From assembly GCA_030539285.1 (NCBI GenBank), contig JAUNSH010000021.1:1-46502 (forward strand): a DNA stretch of 46,502 nucleotides, read 5' to 3'. Positions 1-8,437 of this stretch are shown piece after piece (position 1 is the first letter of the stretch; the number at the start of each line of letters is the position of its first letter). The stretch is from Eubacteriales bacterium (lineage in GTDB: Bacteria > Bacillota > Clostridia > Oscillospirales > Oscillospiraceae). Under the pieces are notes generated by a model. The model was not told the origin of the DNA and did no database searches. It saw nothing but the letters and a program-made list of their open reading frames with translations. Position numbers and translations under genes: made by a program.

Positions 1-135
1 GCAGTCATATGTATTAGGTGGGAGAAACCACCCTTTACATAGTAACTCTTGGTTTCTGATACTGTTGCTGTCATCATTCCGTGCCGGCTTGTTCCGGTCT
101 TCCTCAGACAGCCGGCAATAAATTGCTGCTTTCAC
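1..135 (-). pseudogene. Truncated N-terminus of a second serine recombinase
   Basis: Starting from a GTG at 133-135 (minus strand), the first 29 codons are nearly the same as the start of the complete recombinase at 322-1878: VKAAIYCRLSEEDRNK, then a short variable stretch and DDSNSIRNQ. This covers the catalytic-serine motif (YCRLS). After codon 29 the similarity stops abruptly (ELLCKGWFLPPNTYDC), although the frame stays open to the window edge. It may be a decayed duplicate, a recombination junction, or the start of a chimeric gene continuing left of the window. The GTG is preceded by GGGGAGGGAAAAT, a plausible ribosome binding site. Confidence 0.7.
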
Positions 136-206
136 ATTTTCCCTCCCCTGTTGGACATTTTTCCCTTATGTCACCGATTGGTCCAAAACCTGTTTTAAAG
201 TAATTG

Positions 207-255
207 AGACCTCGTGCCTTCCACAAATGTGGGGAGAAGCATGAGGTCTGTTTTT
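207..255 (+). terminator. Hairpin with T-run downstream of the recombinase
   Basis: The arms 207-218 (agacctcgtgcc) and 239-249 (gcatgaggtct) pair around a roughly 20-nt loop and are followed on the plus strand by ttttt at 251-255. It lies between the recombinase fragment and the 3' end of the complete recombinase. No plus-strand gene reads into it, so a role in the element's end structure is also possible. Confidence 0.4.
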
Positions 256-321
256 ATGGAGTGGAAGCGAGATCTGTAGAGAATTTCAACCAAACAGCGC
301 AGCCGTATGATCAGGGTATCA

Positions 322-1878
322 TTAAAATTTCCAGAAAATGCAGACCGGCACCAAGCCGGTTTTCTTGTCCCTGTGTCCAATTTCAATGTGATCGATCAGA
401 CTGTCAGACATATCTTTCGTGAAGCTTGCGCAATCCATGTACTGCTTTACCAGCTCCACTCGTTTATCCTCTGCACGATTTTTCCCATCTATGCCGCACA
501 GCTCGTCGTGGCATTGTGACGCCAAGCCTTCCAGTTTTGCTTTCTCTCTATAAAAGCACTCATAAAGTTCTGAGTAATCTGTTTCCGTGACGATTCCCCT
601 GACCTTATCCATGTAAAGCTGCCGCAATGTTTTCTCTTGTTCTTCAATTTTACGTTCATAGCCTATTTTATCATTCAGGATCCTTCCTTTCTGCATCTCT
701 GATCCCGCAGCAAGCGCAAGGCCTTTTTCTAATTCATTCTGATCAATCAGTGCATTGTTGAGCTTCTTCAATTCCGTCAGCAGGATGCTTTCCAGCTCCA
801 GCATTGGGATGAAAGCGCCGGGGCACATTCCCTTTGAAGCCTGCCTTGTATTGCATTGCAGATAATAGCGTCCATGGGCCTTGTGTATGCGAACAGCATA
901 GCCGCAATACGCGCATACGACTTTCCCGGAAAAGGGATGAATCCTGCCGGTAGTCCCAAAGGGTTTGGCGTGACTTGCGACCTTATGCTGCACCTGTTCC
1001 CACAGTTCTTGATCAATGATTGGCTCATGGGTGTTTTCAACACGTATCCACTGCTCCCGCGGGCGTGGCCTGCATTCCTTTGTTTTATATGAAATACTTC
1101 CATATTTCCCTTGAATCAGGTTTCCAATATAGACTTCGTTGGTCAAGATGTGTGAAATTGCCGGATATTTCCAAATCGTTTCCGCACTTTTGTGGGGTCC
1201 TTCATACCGAATTCCGTGCCGGCGCTTATACTCTGTCGGATTTGGAATTCCGCGGTCATTGAGACTTCTCGCGATGGCAGATTTCCCGTAACCCATGGCA
1301 AACATCTTGAATATCTCCCGGACAACACCGGCAGCTTCCGCATCGATCACCAGATGTCCCCGCAGCTGCGGATCCTTTTGATAACCATATGGCGCAAAAG
1401 CGCCAATGTGATAGCCGTTCTCCCGTCTGCTGGTGAGCACACTGCGGATATTGTCGGACATATCCTCCAAATACCATTCATTGACAAGACCATTGATTTG
1501 CCGTGCTTTTTTATTGCCTTTATTATCGGTGTCCGCATGATCAACGATGCTGATGAAGCGAATACCCCAGACCGGGAACAGGCCGTGGATGTACTTTTCC
1601 ACAAGCTCAAGCTCCCTGGTAAATCGGGACTGGGTCTTGCACAGAACGATGTCGAACTTCCGTGCTTCCGCGTCGGAAAGCAGCCGCTTGAATTGCGGCC
1701 TGTTTCTGTCCGCGCCCGCGTAGTCATCATCGCTGTAGATATCGTATATCTCCCACTTCTGTGCAGCCGCGTACTGAAGCAGCATTGCCTTCTGGTTTTT
1801 TATGCTGTTGCTGTCATCCGCCTTGTTTTCCTTGTTTCGGTCCTCCTCAGAAAGCCGGCAGTAAATCGCCGCTTTCAT
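322..1878 (-). CDS. Large serine recombinase (site-specific integrase/transposase)
   Basis: 518 aa. The N-terminal resolvase domain (about 1-150) begins MKAAIYCRLSEEDRNK with the nucleophilic serine at position 10 and carries the typical DIVLCKTQSRFTRE segment. A recombinase domain follows (about 165-290, GYGKSAIARSLNDRGIPNP), then a zinc ribbon (about 318-355: CAYCG with later paired cysteines) and a charged coiled-coil region (about 390-460). This architecture and length match large serine recombinases that integrate, excise or transpose Firmicutes mobile elements through a covalent serine-DNA intermediate. The start is supported by GAAGGAG 7 nt upstream. A small ORF lies just upstream at 2017-2166. 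The rest of the element presumably lies to the left of the window. Confidence 0.93.
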   Translation of the reverse strand: MKAAIYCRLSEEDRNKENKADDSNSIKNQKAMLLQYAAAQKWEIYDIYSDDDYAGADRNRPQFKRLLSDAEARKFDIVLCKTQSRFTRELELVEKYIHGLFPVWGIRFISIVDHADTDNKGNKKARQINGLVNEWYLEDMSDNIRSVLTSRRENGYHIGAFAPYGYQKDPQLRGHLVIDAEAAGVVREIFKMFAMGYGKSAIARSLNDRGIPNPTEYKRRHGIRYEGPHKSAETIWKYPAISHILTNEVYIGNLIQGKYGSISYKTKECRPRPREQWIRVENTHEPIIDQELWEQVQHKVASHAKPFGTTGRIHPFSGKVVCAYCGYAVRIHKAHGRYYLQCNTRQASKGMCPGAFIPMLELESILLTELKKLNNALIDQNELEKGLALAAGSEMQKGRILNDKIGYERKIEEQEKTLRQLYMDKVRGIVTETDYSELYECFYREKAKLEGLASQCHDELCGIDGKNRAEDKRVELVKQYMDCASFTKDMSDSLIDHIEIGHRDKKTGLVPVCIFWKF

Positions 1879-1993
1879 AGCGCCGGCTCCTTCGTACTGA
1901 ACAGAGTGCGTTTCCCTACGATTATGAAAAACGCGGTAAAATACCTCACGTTCTCACACCTTTCATAACACCGCTGCCGTTTACCGGGAACAC

Positions 1994-2022
1994 AAAAATA
2001 GCCGTACAGCAGTCTTCTACGG
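1994..2022 (-). terminator. Terminator-like hairpin after the small recombinase-associated ORF
   Basis: On the minus strand, CCGTAG (including the stop codon of the 49-aa ORF) can pair with CTGTACGG, followed by CTATTTTTG. The 11-nt arm agccgtacagc (2000-2010) also recurs inverted as gctgtacggct at 2297-2307, so the small ORF is flanked by an inverted repeat. Confidence 0.45.
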
Positions 2023-2166
2023 AATATCCGTAAGAGTATCGGCCTTTTGAGCCTCGATACGGTTGATCATGTCGATCCAGATTCTGGTATACTCCTCTTT
2101 TGTTGGCTTTTCTCCATTCTTAAACACATTTTTCACGGAATCATTGAAAGCATCTTTATTTTCCAT
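2017..2166 (-). CDS. 49-aa recombinase-associated small protein
   Basis: The product begins MENKDAFNDSVKNVFKNGEK and ends at a TAG at 2017-2019. An AAAAGGAG ribosome binding site 8 nt before the ATG fixes this start; an upstream in-frame extension to 2295 lacks comparable support. The protein is short, charged and probably helical (TKEEYTRIWIDMINRIEAQK), with no membrane segment. Its place directly upstream of the serine recombinase, in the same orientation, suggests a regulator or accessory factor of the element. I recall similar short proteins next to Clostridia recombinases but cannot name a characterised family, so the function is unknown. Confidence 0.7.
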   Translation of the reverse strand: MENKDAFNDSVKNVFKNGEKPTKEEYTRIWIDMINRIEAQKADTLTDIP

Positions 2167-2274
2167 CAAATACACTCCTTTTCGTGGCATAGTAAAAACA
2201 TATGCGGAAACATCATCTGTCTTTCCATATCCGCTGACGGTTTCTCTAATCTGAGCTGCGTCCCGGAAAATGAA

Positions 2275-2308
2275 AATGGTAAAGCCGCACAGCAAAGCTG
2301 TACGGCTT
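2275..2308 (-). terminator. Hairpin ending the polysaccharide operon
   Basis: Arms 2282-2293 and 2297-2308 form a 12-bp stem with one mismatch and a 3-nt loop (aagccgcacagc aaa gctgtacggctt). On the minus strand it follows the stop of the last glycosyltransferase gene and is trailed by TTTACCATTTTC, a weak U-tract. It probably terminates the 7976-2352 transcript and separates it from the recombinase module. Confidence 0.55.
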
Positions 2309-2351
2309 ATATATACAGGACAATGAACGCGTGAAAGATTTTACAGATGTT

Positions 2352-3245
2352 TCATTCTCTGGTCCTGATTTTATTGTTCAACTTTCCCATCACCTTCATG
2401 GGCAGCATAAAGAAATTGTATCGGCTCAGGGGCCGGAAACGGAACGCCGCCTTTTTAAAAGTGCAGTACATAGAGATATCCCGCTTTACCAGCAGACCCG
2501 TCAACGCACCGCTGTTGAGGCGGTACAGATAGTCCTCCGGATGGCTTTCGTAAAGCTGCCTGTATTTTTCCATCAGGAAAAAGCTGCCCTCGATATATTT
2601 CTGATTGCCCTGCTTGAAGGTGGAATCCTCACTGTAGTAGTATTTCGCCAGCGCTTCCCCTACAAACGCCATAGCGTAATGCGAGATCAGGCGGATCCAC
2701 AGGTCGTAATCCTGGCAGCTCTTTACATTCACATCAAAACCACCTACTGCCCTTACACACTCGGTACGCAGCAGTGGAAAGGAAGTGGAGCCGATAAAAT
2801 TGGTGCGCAGGATGGCGCTGACCGGGTCGGCGCAGGGCATGGTGGGGTGATGATAATGGATACCGTCCTGTGTCACACGGTAGCTGTCGCAGCCGACCAG
2901 AGCCACATTCTCCTCCATCAAGGCGATCTGCTTCTCCGTTTTCTCCGGCAGCCATTCGTCATCGTCGTCCAGAAAGCCGATAAAAGTCCCCTTCGCCGCC
3001 GCCAGTCCCATGTTTCGGGCGGCACAGGCCCCCTTGTTTTTTTCATGGACCAGATACACGATGCCGGGGTCCAGCTCTTGCAGCATCTGCCGGATGCTTT
3101 CAGACAATTCCCGGTTCTCCGGACAGTCGTTGACCACGATCAGCTCCATGGGGGAATAGGTTTGATTGAGGACACTCACGACCGCCCGCCTCAGAATCTC
3201 CAAAGGCCTATTATAGGTGATGATGACCGCGCTTACCAGTTCCAT
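2352..3245 (-). CDS. Family 2 glycosyltransferase
   Basis: 297 aa, GT-A fold. The N-terminal nucleotide-sugar binding region starts MELVSAVIITYNRPLEILRR and the metal-binding DXD motif is the acidic run FLDDDDEWLP (about D93-D96). These are hallmarks of inverting GT2 enzymes that add a sugar to a surface polysaccharide precursor on the cytoplasmic side. The ATG is preceded by GAAAGGAA. It is the last gene of the five-gene minus-strand operon, 11 nt after the upstream GT4 gene. Donor and acceptor sugars cannot be told from sequence. Confidence 0.9.
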   Translation of the reverse strand: MELVSAVIITYNRPLEILRRAVVSVLNQTYSPMELIVVNDCPENRELSESIRQMLQELDPGIVYLVHEKNKGACAARNMGLAAAKGTFIGFLDDDDEWLPEKTEKQIALMEENVALVGCDSYRVTQDGIHYHHPTMPCADPVSAILRTNFIGSTSFPLLRTECVRAVGGFDVNVKSCQDYDLWIRLISHYAMAFVGEALAKYYYSEDSTFKQGNQKYIEGSFFLMEKYRQLYESHPEDYLYRLNSGALTGLLVKRDISMYCTFKKAAFRFRPLSRYNFFMLPMKVMGKLNNKIRTRE

Positions 3246-3256
3246 ACTCGTTCCTT

Positions 3257-4390
3257 TCAGATGCTTTTCAGTATCTCCGCCGTTTTTCGCATCACATTCT
3301 CATTGCTGTAGTCCCGGATCAGTTCTCTGGCCTTTCGGCCCATTTCCCGATAATCAGAGCCGGACATTCTCTCTAGCATATCCCTGATTGACTGGGGATC
3401 CTGTACGTCAAAAAGATAGCCTGTCTCCCCTTCCCTAATCAGCTCTCTGGCTCCGGCATAGGGGGTCGTGAGAACCGGCAGGCCGCAGGCCATGGCCTCC
3501 ATGACCACCAAGCCCCATACGTCCTCCAGCGTCGGCAGTACGAGAATGTCAGAGCACTGCATAAATTCCGACACGCTCTGATAGGTCATACCGCCCCTCA
3601 GAAAAAGCCGGGCCTGGGGGTGCGCTTTGATCTTTTCCGCGATCTGGTCTTCCAGCGGCCCGGTGCCGATCAGGTGTAGCTCGTTGTTCTGAAGAAAATC
3701 CGCCGGCATGGATACCCAGGCATCCAGCAGCTGCAAAATGCCCTTTCTCGGAATCAGCGCCGCCACACATACATAGCTGGTTCGGCGGGAAATACCCAGT
3801 TGGGCTCTTTTCTCTGTTCTTTCTTCCCCGCTCAGTGTGGAGAAAAGCGGCAGCTCAACGCTCCAGGAGGAACGGTACTGCTTCTTTGTCAGCTTGTTCT
3901 TCCGCAGGAATTCCACCGCATCGCTGTTGAAGGGGAGGTAAAAATCCGCCGTCCCCATGAGCATCCGCTTGACCCAGCGGTTCAAGGGCTTTCTTCCCTC
4001 CTCCGCTCTGGGGGTATCCTCTACCACGACGCCCAGCTTGTACGTTCGCGGCCCCGTGAGGAAGAGAATCTGGGTGGAATTGCACACGATGACAATATCC
4101 GGGTCGATTTTCCGCACCAGCGCCCGCAGACCGAAGGAATATTTTCTGCACTCCCGGATGGCGTAGCCGCTTTTCTGATTTTCAACCTGATAATGCCGCT
4201 CCTTCGACCCCAGCAGGTAGGTGTGGCAGCCCTCAATCTGCTGAAAATCCCAACCGCTTCCGCTCCGCGCGTCGGTCCTTGCCTTCTCGGCAATGATATG
4301 CAGTTCAATCTGCTTTTCCTTCGCCAGCACCCGGAACCGCTCAACGGCATACGGCGCCAGAATCGGCACAACATAGACGACCCTTTTCAC
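3257..4390 (-). CDS. Family 4 glycosyltransferase (GT-B)
   Basis: 377 aa with a C-terminal glycosyltransferase group 1 domain. Visible features are the ALIPRKGILQLLDAW segment opening the nucleotide-binding half, HLIGTGPLEDQI, and the signature DVWGLVVMEAMACGLPV, which corresponds to the EX7E region of retaining GT4 enzymes. The start is a GTG at 4388-4390 preceded by AAAGGGGG; no better ATG lies nearby. It probably transfers a sugar from a nucleotide donor during exopolysaccharide or capsule assembly, given its neighbours (FrhB-like protein and pyruvyl transferase upstream, GT2 downstream). Confidence 0.9.
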   Translation of the reverse strand: MKRVVYVVPILAPYAVERFRVLAKEKQIELHIIAEKARTDARSGSGWDFQQIEGCHTYLLGSKERHYQVENQKSGYAIRECRKYSFGLRALVRKIDPDIVIVCNSTQILFLTGPRTYKLGVVVEDTPRAEEGRKPLNRWVKRMLMGTADFYLPFNSDAVEFLRKNKLTKKQYRSSWSVELPLFSTLSGEERTEKRAQLGISRRTSYVCVAALIPRKGILQLLDAWVSMPADFLQNNELHLIGTGPLEDQIAEKIKAHPQARLFLRGGMTYQSVSEFMQCSDILVLPTLEDVWGLVVMEAMACGLPVLTTPYAGARELIREGETGYLFDVQDPQSIRDMLERMSGSDYREMGRKARELIRDYSNENVMRKTAEILKSI

Positions 4391-4403
4391 TGGGTTTCCC
4401 CCT

Positions 4404-5621
4404 TTATTTCTGGCTGTTCACATACCGCTTGGTATGGAATCGATACTTGGCCCGCTGAATAAGATGCAGGATTCCGACCGCGCCGAGAATCCGCTTCGCC
4501 AGATTCTTGACGGGATTCTGCTTTTGCCGCAGGTAGGTCCGGCTCAGCTCCGGAATGGTCATGGTTCCAAGATCCCGGAAAAACTCCTCCCGTTTGGGAT
4601 TGGGGGTCATGGAGCAGATCATATTCACGCCGTCGTCCTTCAGATAGGCTTCCACATCCACCGGAACCCGGCGTACACAGTCAAAAGCGGATTCCAGCAG
4701 CTGCCGGCCCTTGTCCGTATGCACCGCCACAAAGGTCGTGCCCTTGTCGTCGTCCATGTTGGGCGCGTACCGCCCGATATGCCACAAATCGCCCAGAGTG
4801 ATGTCCGTTGCCCGGGCTTTCCCCTTGAAGGCGCAGGCATAGCAGGCGGGTCTGGAGGAAATTTCCCCGAAAAACGCCCGGTGCATAAACCGCACATCCT
4901 CGTCTTCCGAGGTTTCGGCGTGCTCCAGCCTTCCGTCGGCGGTTACAAAGGCCACGGCGGATTTTCGATAGCCGACAGCCTTTGAGCGGAACCGGAACGC
5001 GTTGGCGCCGTATTTTTCCTTCATCGCGTCCACATACTTTTTCCAGACCTTGGGGGATGGAACGCCGTGGCACAGGAAATCCATGGTGACGAGGTTCTCA
5101 TCACCCCCGCCCAGATACCGCAGCAGGCCCTCGCACTGGCAGGGCGTGCCGACAAACAGCACCTTCCTGCCGTCCTTCAGATAGGCCTGGACCTGAGGAA
5201 AGGTATCCCCAAGCTCGCTCTGCACATATTTGCTCATGCACAGCGGCAGAAGCTCCTCCCGGGTCTGGGCCGCGCAGTGGCGCACAACGAACTGCTCGTC
5301 CATGGCAGCGCCGAACACAACGCCCTGCTCCTCCAGTATTTTGCACGCGAGAGTGTAAAACGCACCGCCGGCGGAACTGTTCTGCCGAATCTGCTCGTCC
5401 CGTGTCTGTATCCCAAAGGCCTGAGCCACAGCGGCGCGGTCGCAGGGATTCTGAATGGGGCATACCCTCTCGCACAGGCCGCAGTTAACGCAGCTCTGTT
5501 CATCCACCACAGGATACAGGAAGCCTTCCGCATCCGGCGCCATGGTGATGCAGTGCTTCGGGCATTTCTGGGCGCAGGCGGTACACCCGCAGCATTGGAG
5601 CTTATTCTCAATCGTAATCAT
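4404..5621 (-). CDS. FrhB-like ferredoxin/F420-hydrogenase beta-subunit family protein of polysaccharide cluster
   Basis: 405 aa starting MITIENKLQCCGCTAC. Two 4Fe-4S ferredoxin motifs sit at the N-terminus: C10-C13-C16-C20P and C44-C47-C50-C54P. They are followed by a domain of the coenzyme F420 hydrogenase/dehydrogenase beta-subunit type (GTPCQCEGLLRYL, CHGVPSPKVWKKY, ACAFKGKARATDITLGD). In polysaccharide loci this family repeatedly pairs with polysaccharide pyruvyl transferases, as here (9-bp gap to the gene at 5630), suggesting a redox step on a sugar or pyruvyl substituent; the reaction is not established. The chosen ATG lies just after the upstream stop, with GGAAGAG in front; a 19-residue longer form would overlap the upstream gene. 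Confidence 0.85.
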   Translation of the reverse strand: MITIENKLQCCGCTACAQKCPKHCITMAPDAEGFLYPVVDEQSCVNCGLCERVCPIQNPCDRAAVAQAFGIQTRDEQIRQNSSAGGAFYTLACKILEEQGVVFGAAMDEQFVVRHCAAQTREELLPLCMSKYVQSELGDTFPQVQAYLKDGRKVLFVGTPCQCEGLLRYLGGGDENLVTMDFLCHGVPSPKVWKKYVDAMKEKYGANAFRFRSKAVGYRKSAVAFVTADGRLEHAETSEDEDVRFMHRAFFGEISSRPACYACAFKGKARATDITLGDLWHIGRYAPNMDDDKGTTFVAVHTDKGRQLLESAFDCVRRVPVDVEAYLKDDGVNMICSMTPNPKREEFFRDLGTMTIPELSRTYLRQKQNPVKNLAKRILGAVGILHLIQRAKYRFHTKRYVNSQK

Positions 5622-5629
5622 AGGCTGTC

Positions 5630-6775
5630 TCACTCTTCCAAAGCTTTTTGCAAATAGTCCAGCGACGCGGCCCGCCACTGATTCAGCGCTTCCTTCACAC
5701 GGCGGTAGTCAACAGGCTGGTCTATCTTCCGGTCGAGGTCATCCCCTTCTCCGGCACGCCTGTCCTCCATTCCCAGCCGGCTGCACAGGGAATCGATCCG
5801 CGAATTCCGGGAACCATAGGCGTTGTCCCCATAGCGGTTGAATATCAGGAACCGCTTTTCAAACTGCACGGAAAAAATAGCCGCATGGAAGGAATCGCAG
5901 AAAACGTAGGACGCGTCCCGGATCAGCGCCAGAAATTCCCGGGGCGACGCGGCGTTGAACGTCAGGTCCGCTATGCCTTCATCCGAGGCGATATACCGGT
6001 CCAGATGCTGGATGGCCACAATCTTCAGATGCCTGCGCCGGGCGAAGTCCCTCACCGCCTTCCGCTGGCCCGGGTTGTCCCCGATGAAGAACAGAAAGAT
6101 GTACGGTTCCTCCACCAGCCGGGGCGCAGCCAAATCAGCCCACGCTTCCCCGGGCAGCAAAAGGGTCGGATCGCACACCTGAGGCACCTCTTTCCCGGTC
6201 AGCGCATCCACGATCTCCACACCGGACACCTCCCGAACGGATATCCGGTCCATATCCGATAAAAACCGCTTTGCCCGCTCCTGCACGAATTTAGGCAGCT
6301 GCTTTACGCCAAAGCTCGTGGCGTAGGCCACCTTTCTGTGTCCCGTCGGGACCCAGTTCAGGGTGTGGTAATCCCGGATAATATCCTCCGGCCCCCACAG
6401 CTGGTCGCTTCCGATCACCACCGTCTCCCCCGGCTCCAGACAGGCCGCCGCATCACTGGGGGAATCGCAGGGCTCCGAAAACCGGAGCACATCCCGGTTA
6501 AACACGTCAAAGGCTTCGCCCCGGCTCTGGAGGATGCGCGCAAACGCGCCGTCCCCATGCAGGAGCTTGCGCACCTTCTGCTTCACCATGGACCGGTCCG
6601 CCAGATATTTCAGCCGAATCCTCAGGGCAATTTCCGCCTTTGCTTTCCGGCTGGGCCTGTCCCGGTAGCAGATCACCTGCGTATCGTGCCCCAGCTCGTT
6701 CAATACCCGAAAGGTCGCGTAGGACTGAAGGACACTGCCGTAATTCCGAATGTAATAATTGCAAATCAGCTTCAT
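5630..6775 (-). CDS. Polysaccharide pyruvyl transferase family protein
   Basis: 381 aa beginning MKLICNYYIRNYGSVLQSYA, the typical opening of this family (NYGSVLQ, with a Rossmann-like N-terminal half). Later motifs are VVIGSDQLWGPE, FFIGDNPGQRKAVRDFA and VFCDSFHAAIFSVQF, all characteristic of the PS_pyruv_trans domain. It probably moves a pyruvyl group from phosphoenolpyruvate onto a sugar, giving a negatively charged ketal on a surface glycan. AAAGGAG 7 nt before the ATG supports this start over an extension into the upstream gene. It forms a two-gene unit with the FrhB-like gene downstream. Confidence 0.9.
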   Translation of the reverse strand: MKLICNYYIRNYGSVLQSYATFRVLNELGHDTQVICYRDRPSRKAKAEIALRIRLKYLADRSMVKQKVRKLLHGDGAFARILQSRGEAFDVFNRDVLRFSEPCDSPSDAAACLEPGETVVIGSDQLWGPEDIIRDYHTLNWVPTGHRKVAYATSFGVKQLPKFVQERAKRFLSDMDRISVREVSGVEIVDALTGKEVPQVCDPTLLLPGEAWADLAAPRLVEEPYIFLFFIGDNPGQRKAVRDFARRRHLKIVAIQHLDRYIASDEGIADLTFNAASPREFLALIRDASYVFCDSFHAAIFSVQFEKRFLIFNRYGDNAYGSRNSRIDSLCSRLGMEDRRAGEGDDLDRKIDQPVDYRRVKEALNQWRAASLDYLQKALEE

Positions 6776-6797
6776 CTTCGTTCTCCTTTGTCCCCGG

Positions 6798-7976
6798 TCA
6801 GAAATACCGCTTGATATATTCATCGTCCTGACGGGCGTCTTCCCGGGACAGGTTTGCCGTATACCGGTCCCTGAGGGCCTGGGAGTCCATTGTCTCCCGA
6901 ACCGCTTCAAAAATCTCCCTCGCGTCCACCGCCACCACCCTGCCGGTGACACCGTCGGTGATCTGCTCCCGGGCGCCGGCGAAATCCGTAACGATGATGG
7001 GCCTGCAAAACAGCTTTGCCTCCGTCACCGTCAGCCCCCAGCCCTCATGCCGGGACGGCTGGACATACAGGTCACAGTGCCGGAAATAAGGATACGGATT
7101 TTGCCGGATCCCAAGCAGCTTGAAGTGATCTTCCAAAGCGTAACGCCTTATTTTCTTTTCCAGCGCATCCCTCTGGGTGCCCTCCCCAACCGCGAACCAA
7201 CAAAACCGGCCGCCATACCCCGCGTCCACCAGCATTTTGCAGACCTCAATGGCGAGATCATAGCCTTTCTGTTCCTCCAGCCGGCCCACTGTCAGCAGCG
7301 ATCGTTTGGTGCCGTCATATTCCTCCGGCACAAAGAGTCTTCCTTTTTTCAGGATCTCCTCCATGGGGATTATGTTCATTGCCACAGAGGTCTTCCCGGA
7401 GAATTCTCCCAACCGCGCGGTAAACTCCTCCGTTACTTTTTGGGATACCCCGAAAAAATGATTTACACAGGAAAGATAGTCCTTAAGGCCCTCGATCTGA
7501 TATCCTGACGCCTCAAAATCATTGTGGATCCACGTGTATTTCTTGCCTGCGTTCACCCGCTCCGACAGGTACCAGACCAGAAACGGAGAGTGGAGATGAA
7601 AGTTGACAGCAATATCATAGAACTCTGTCAAAGGCGGGACCCGCTGAAGGTCAGCATTCAACTCGGTGTATGGCGTCTTGCGAAGAATGTGCTTCACGAG
7701 AAAAGCCGCAGCCTGAGCATACTGCTTCCGCGCAAGGCACTCTCTGACGGACACACGGGTCCCCCCCACCGGAATGGAGCGGCGCAATTCTTCGTCCATC
7801 GGAATCGTCCTAACCTCGATTCCGTTTGGGACCCTATCAAGAAACGCCCCCGTCTTCCGAATGACATAGATTGTGACCTGGTGTCCCTCGGCTATCAGCT
7901 TGCCTGACAGGGCGATCAGTGCGTTCTCGACGCCGCCGCACAGCATCGTCTGGACAAAAAACGCGATTCTCTTCAT
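6798..7976 (-). CDS. Family 4 glycosyltransferase (first gene of polysaccharide operon)
   Basis: 392 aa starting MKRIAFFVQTMLCGGVENAL, where GGVE marks the N-terminal acceptor half of a GT-B enzyme. The C-terminal half contains LLTVGRLEEQKGYDLAIEV and the full EX7E signature EGWGLTVTEAKLFCRPIIV. GAGGAAG is placed well for the ATG at 7976. It is the promoter-proximal gene of the operon; the transcript should start near 8040. Donor sugar and linkage are unknown. Confidence 0.9.
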   Translation of the reverse strand: MKRIAFFVQTMLCGGVENALIALSGKLIAEGHQVTIYVIRKTGAFLDRVPNGIEVRTIPMDEELRRSIPVGGTRVSVRECLARKQYAQAAAFLVKHILRKTPYTELNADLQRVPPLTEFYDIAVNFHLHSPFLVWYLSERVNAGKKYTWIHNDFEASGYQIEGLKDYLSCVNHFFGVSQKVTEEFTARLGEFSGKTSVAMNIIPMEEILKKGRLFVPEEYDGTKRSLLTVGRLEEQKGYDLAIEVCKMLVDAGYGGRFCWFAVGEGTQRDALEKKIRRYALEDHFKLLGIRQNPYPYFRHCDLYVQPSRHEGWGLTVTEAKLFCRPIIVTDFAGAREQITDGVTGRVVAVDAREIFEAVRETMDSQALRDRYTANLSREDARQDDEYIKRYF

Positions 7977-8046
7977 CTCTTCTTCCTCTTTCGCATAAAA
8001 CCCGGACGCTCCGTTTTTGCGTCCCATTCAACGAGATTTTGAGTTG

Positions 8047-8075
8047 ATTATAGCGCCAAAACAACAATTAGTCAA
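8047..8075 (-). promoter_or_regulatory. Strong SigA-type promoter of the polysaccharide operon
   Basis: On the minus strand, TTGACT (8070-8075) and TATAAT (8047-8052) are separated by exactly 17 bp. They lie about 70 bp upstream of the start of the first glycosyltransferase gene at 7976. The -35 box lies only 10 bp from the CotJC remnant. Confidence 0.85.
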
Positions 8076-8084
8076 TCACTTGCG

Positions 8085-8306
8085 TTGCTCTGTGTCCCAT
8101 ACAGCATTGCAGCAGAGCAGAAAGCGCGGGTCACCTATGACAACATTCTTCGGCTCAGCGACGACCCGGATGTGAATGATGTGATCAAGTTCCTGCGGGA
8201 ACGGGAGATCGTGCATTTCCAAAGGTTCGGCGAAGCCGTACAGCTGCTGCGCGAAAAGCTGAATCAGAAGAATGTGTACTATATGAATCCCGCAATGGAT
8301 ATGTAA
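8085..8306 (+). pseudogene. 3' remnant of a CotJC / manganese catalase family gene
   Basis: 73 codons are open. From about 8103 the product reads SIAAEQKARVTYDNILRL followed by DDPDVNDVIKFLREREIVHF and QRFGEAVQLL, which is the C-terminal helix pair of CotJC/manganese-catalase proteins, with the metal-ligand-like E and H of the EREIVHFQR segment. Intact family members are around 190-280 aa, so at least the first half of the gene is missing. The operon promoter on the other strand abuts its left end, consistent with a deletion or insertion joining the polysaccharide locus to an old spore-coat gene. It has no convincing start or ribosome binding site. Confidence 0.8.
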
Positions 8307-8402
8307 GGCCACTGGGGGCAAAAATGGCCTTCTGTCTGATGCCGTAATACCTGGCACCATCTTCTATTACAGGAAAAATTGTGATTTAATCCAAATAATT
8401 CA

Positions 8403-8431
8403 TTGACATTTTGGTGAACTTGCGCTAAAGT
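8403..8431 (+). promoter_or_regulatory. SigA-type promoter of the D-glutamate cyclase/pxp operon
   Basis: TTGACA (8403-8408), a 17-bp spacer, and TAAAGT (8426-8431). Transcription would start near 8438, right at the base of the hairpin described next. Confidence 0.75.
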
Positions 8432-8437
8432 AGTCTC

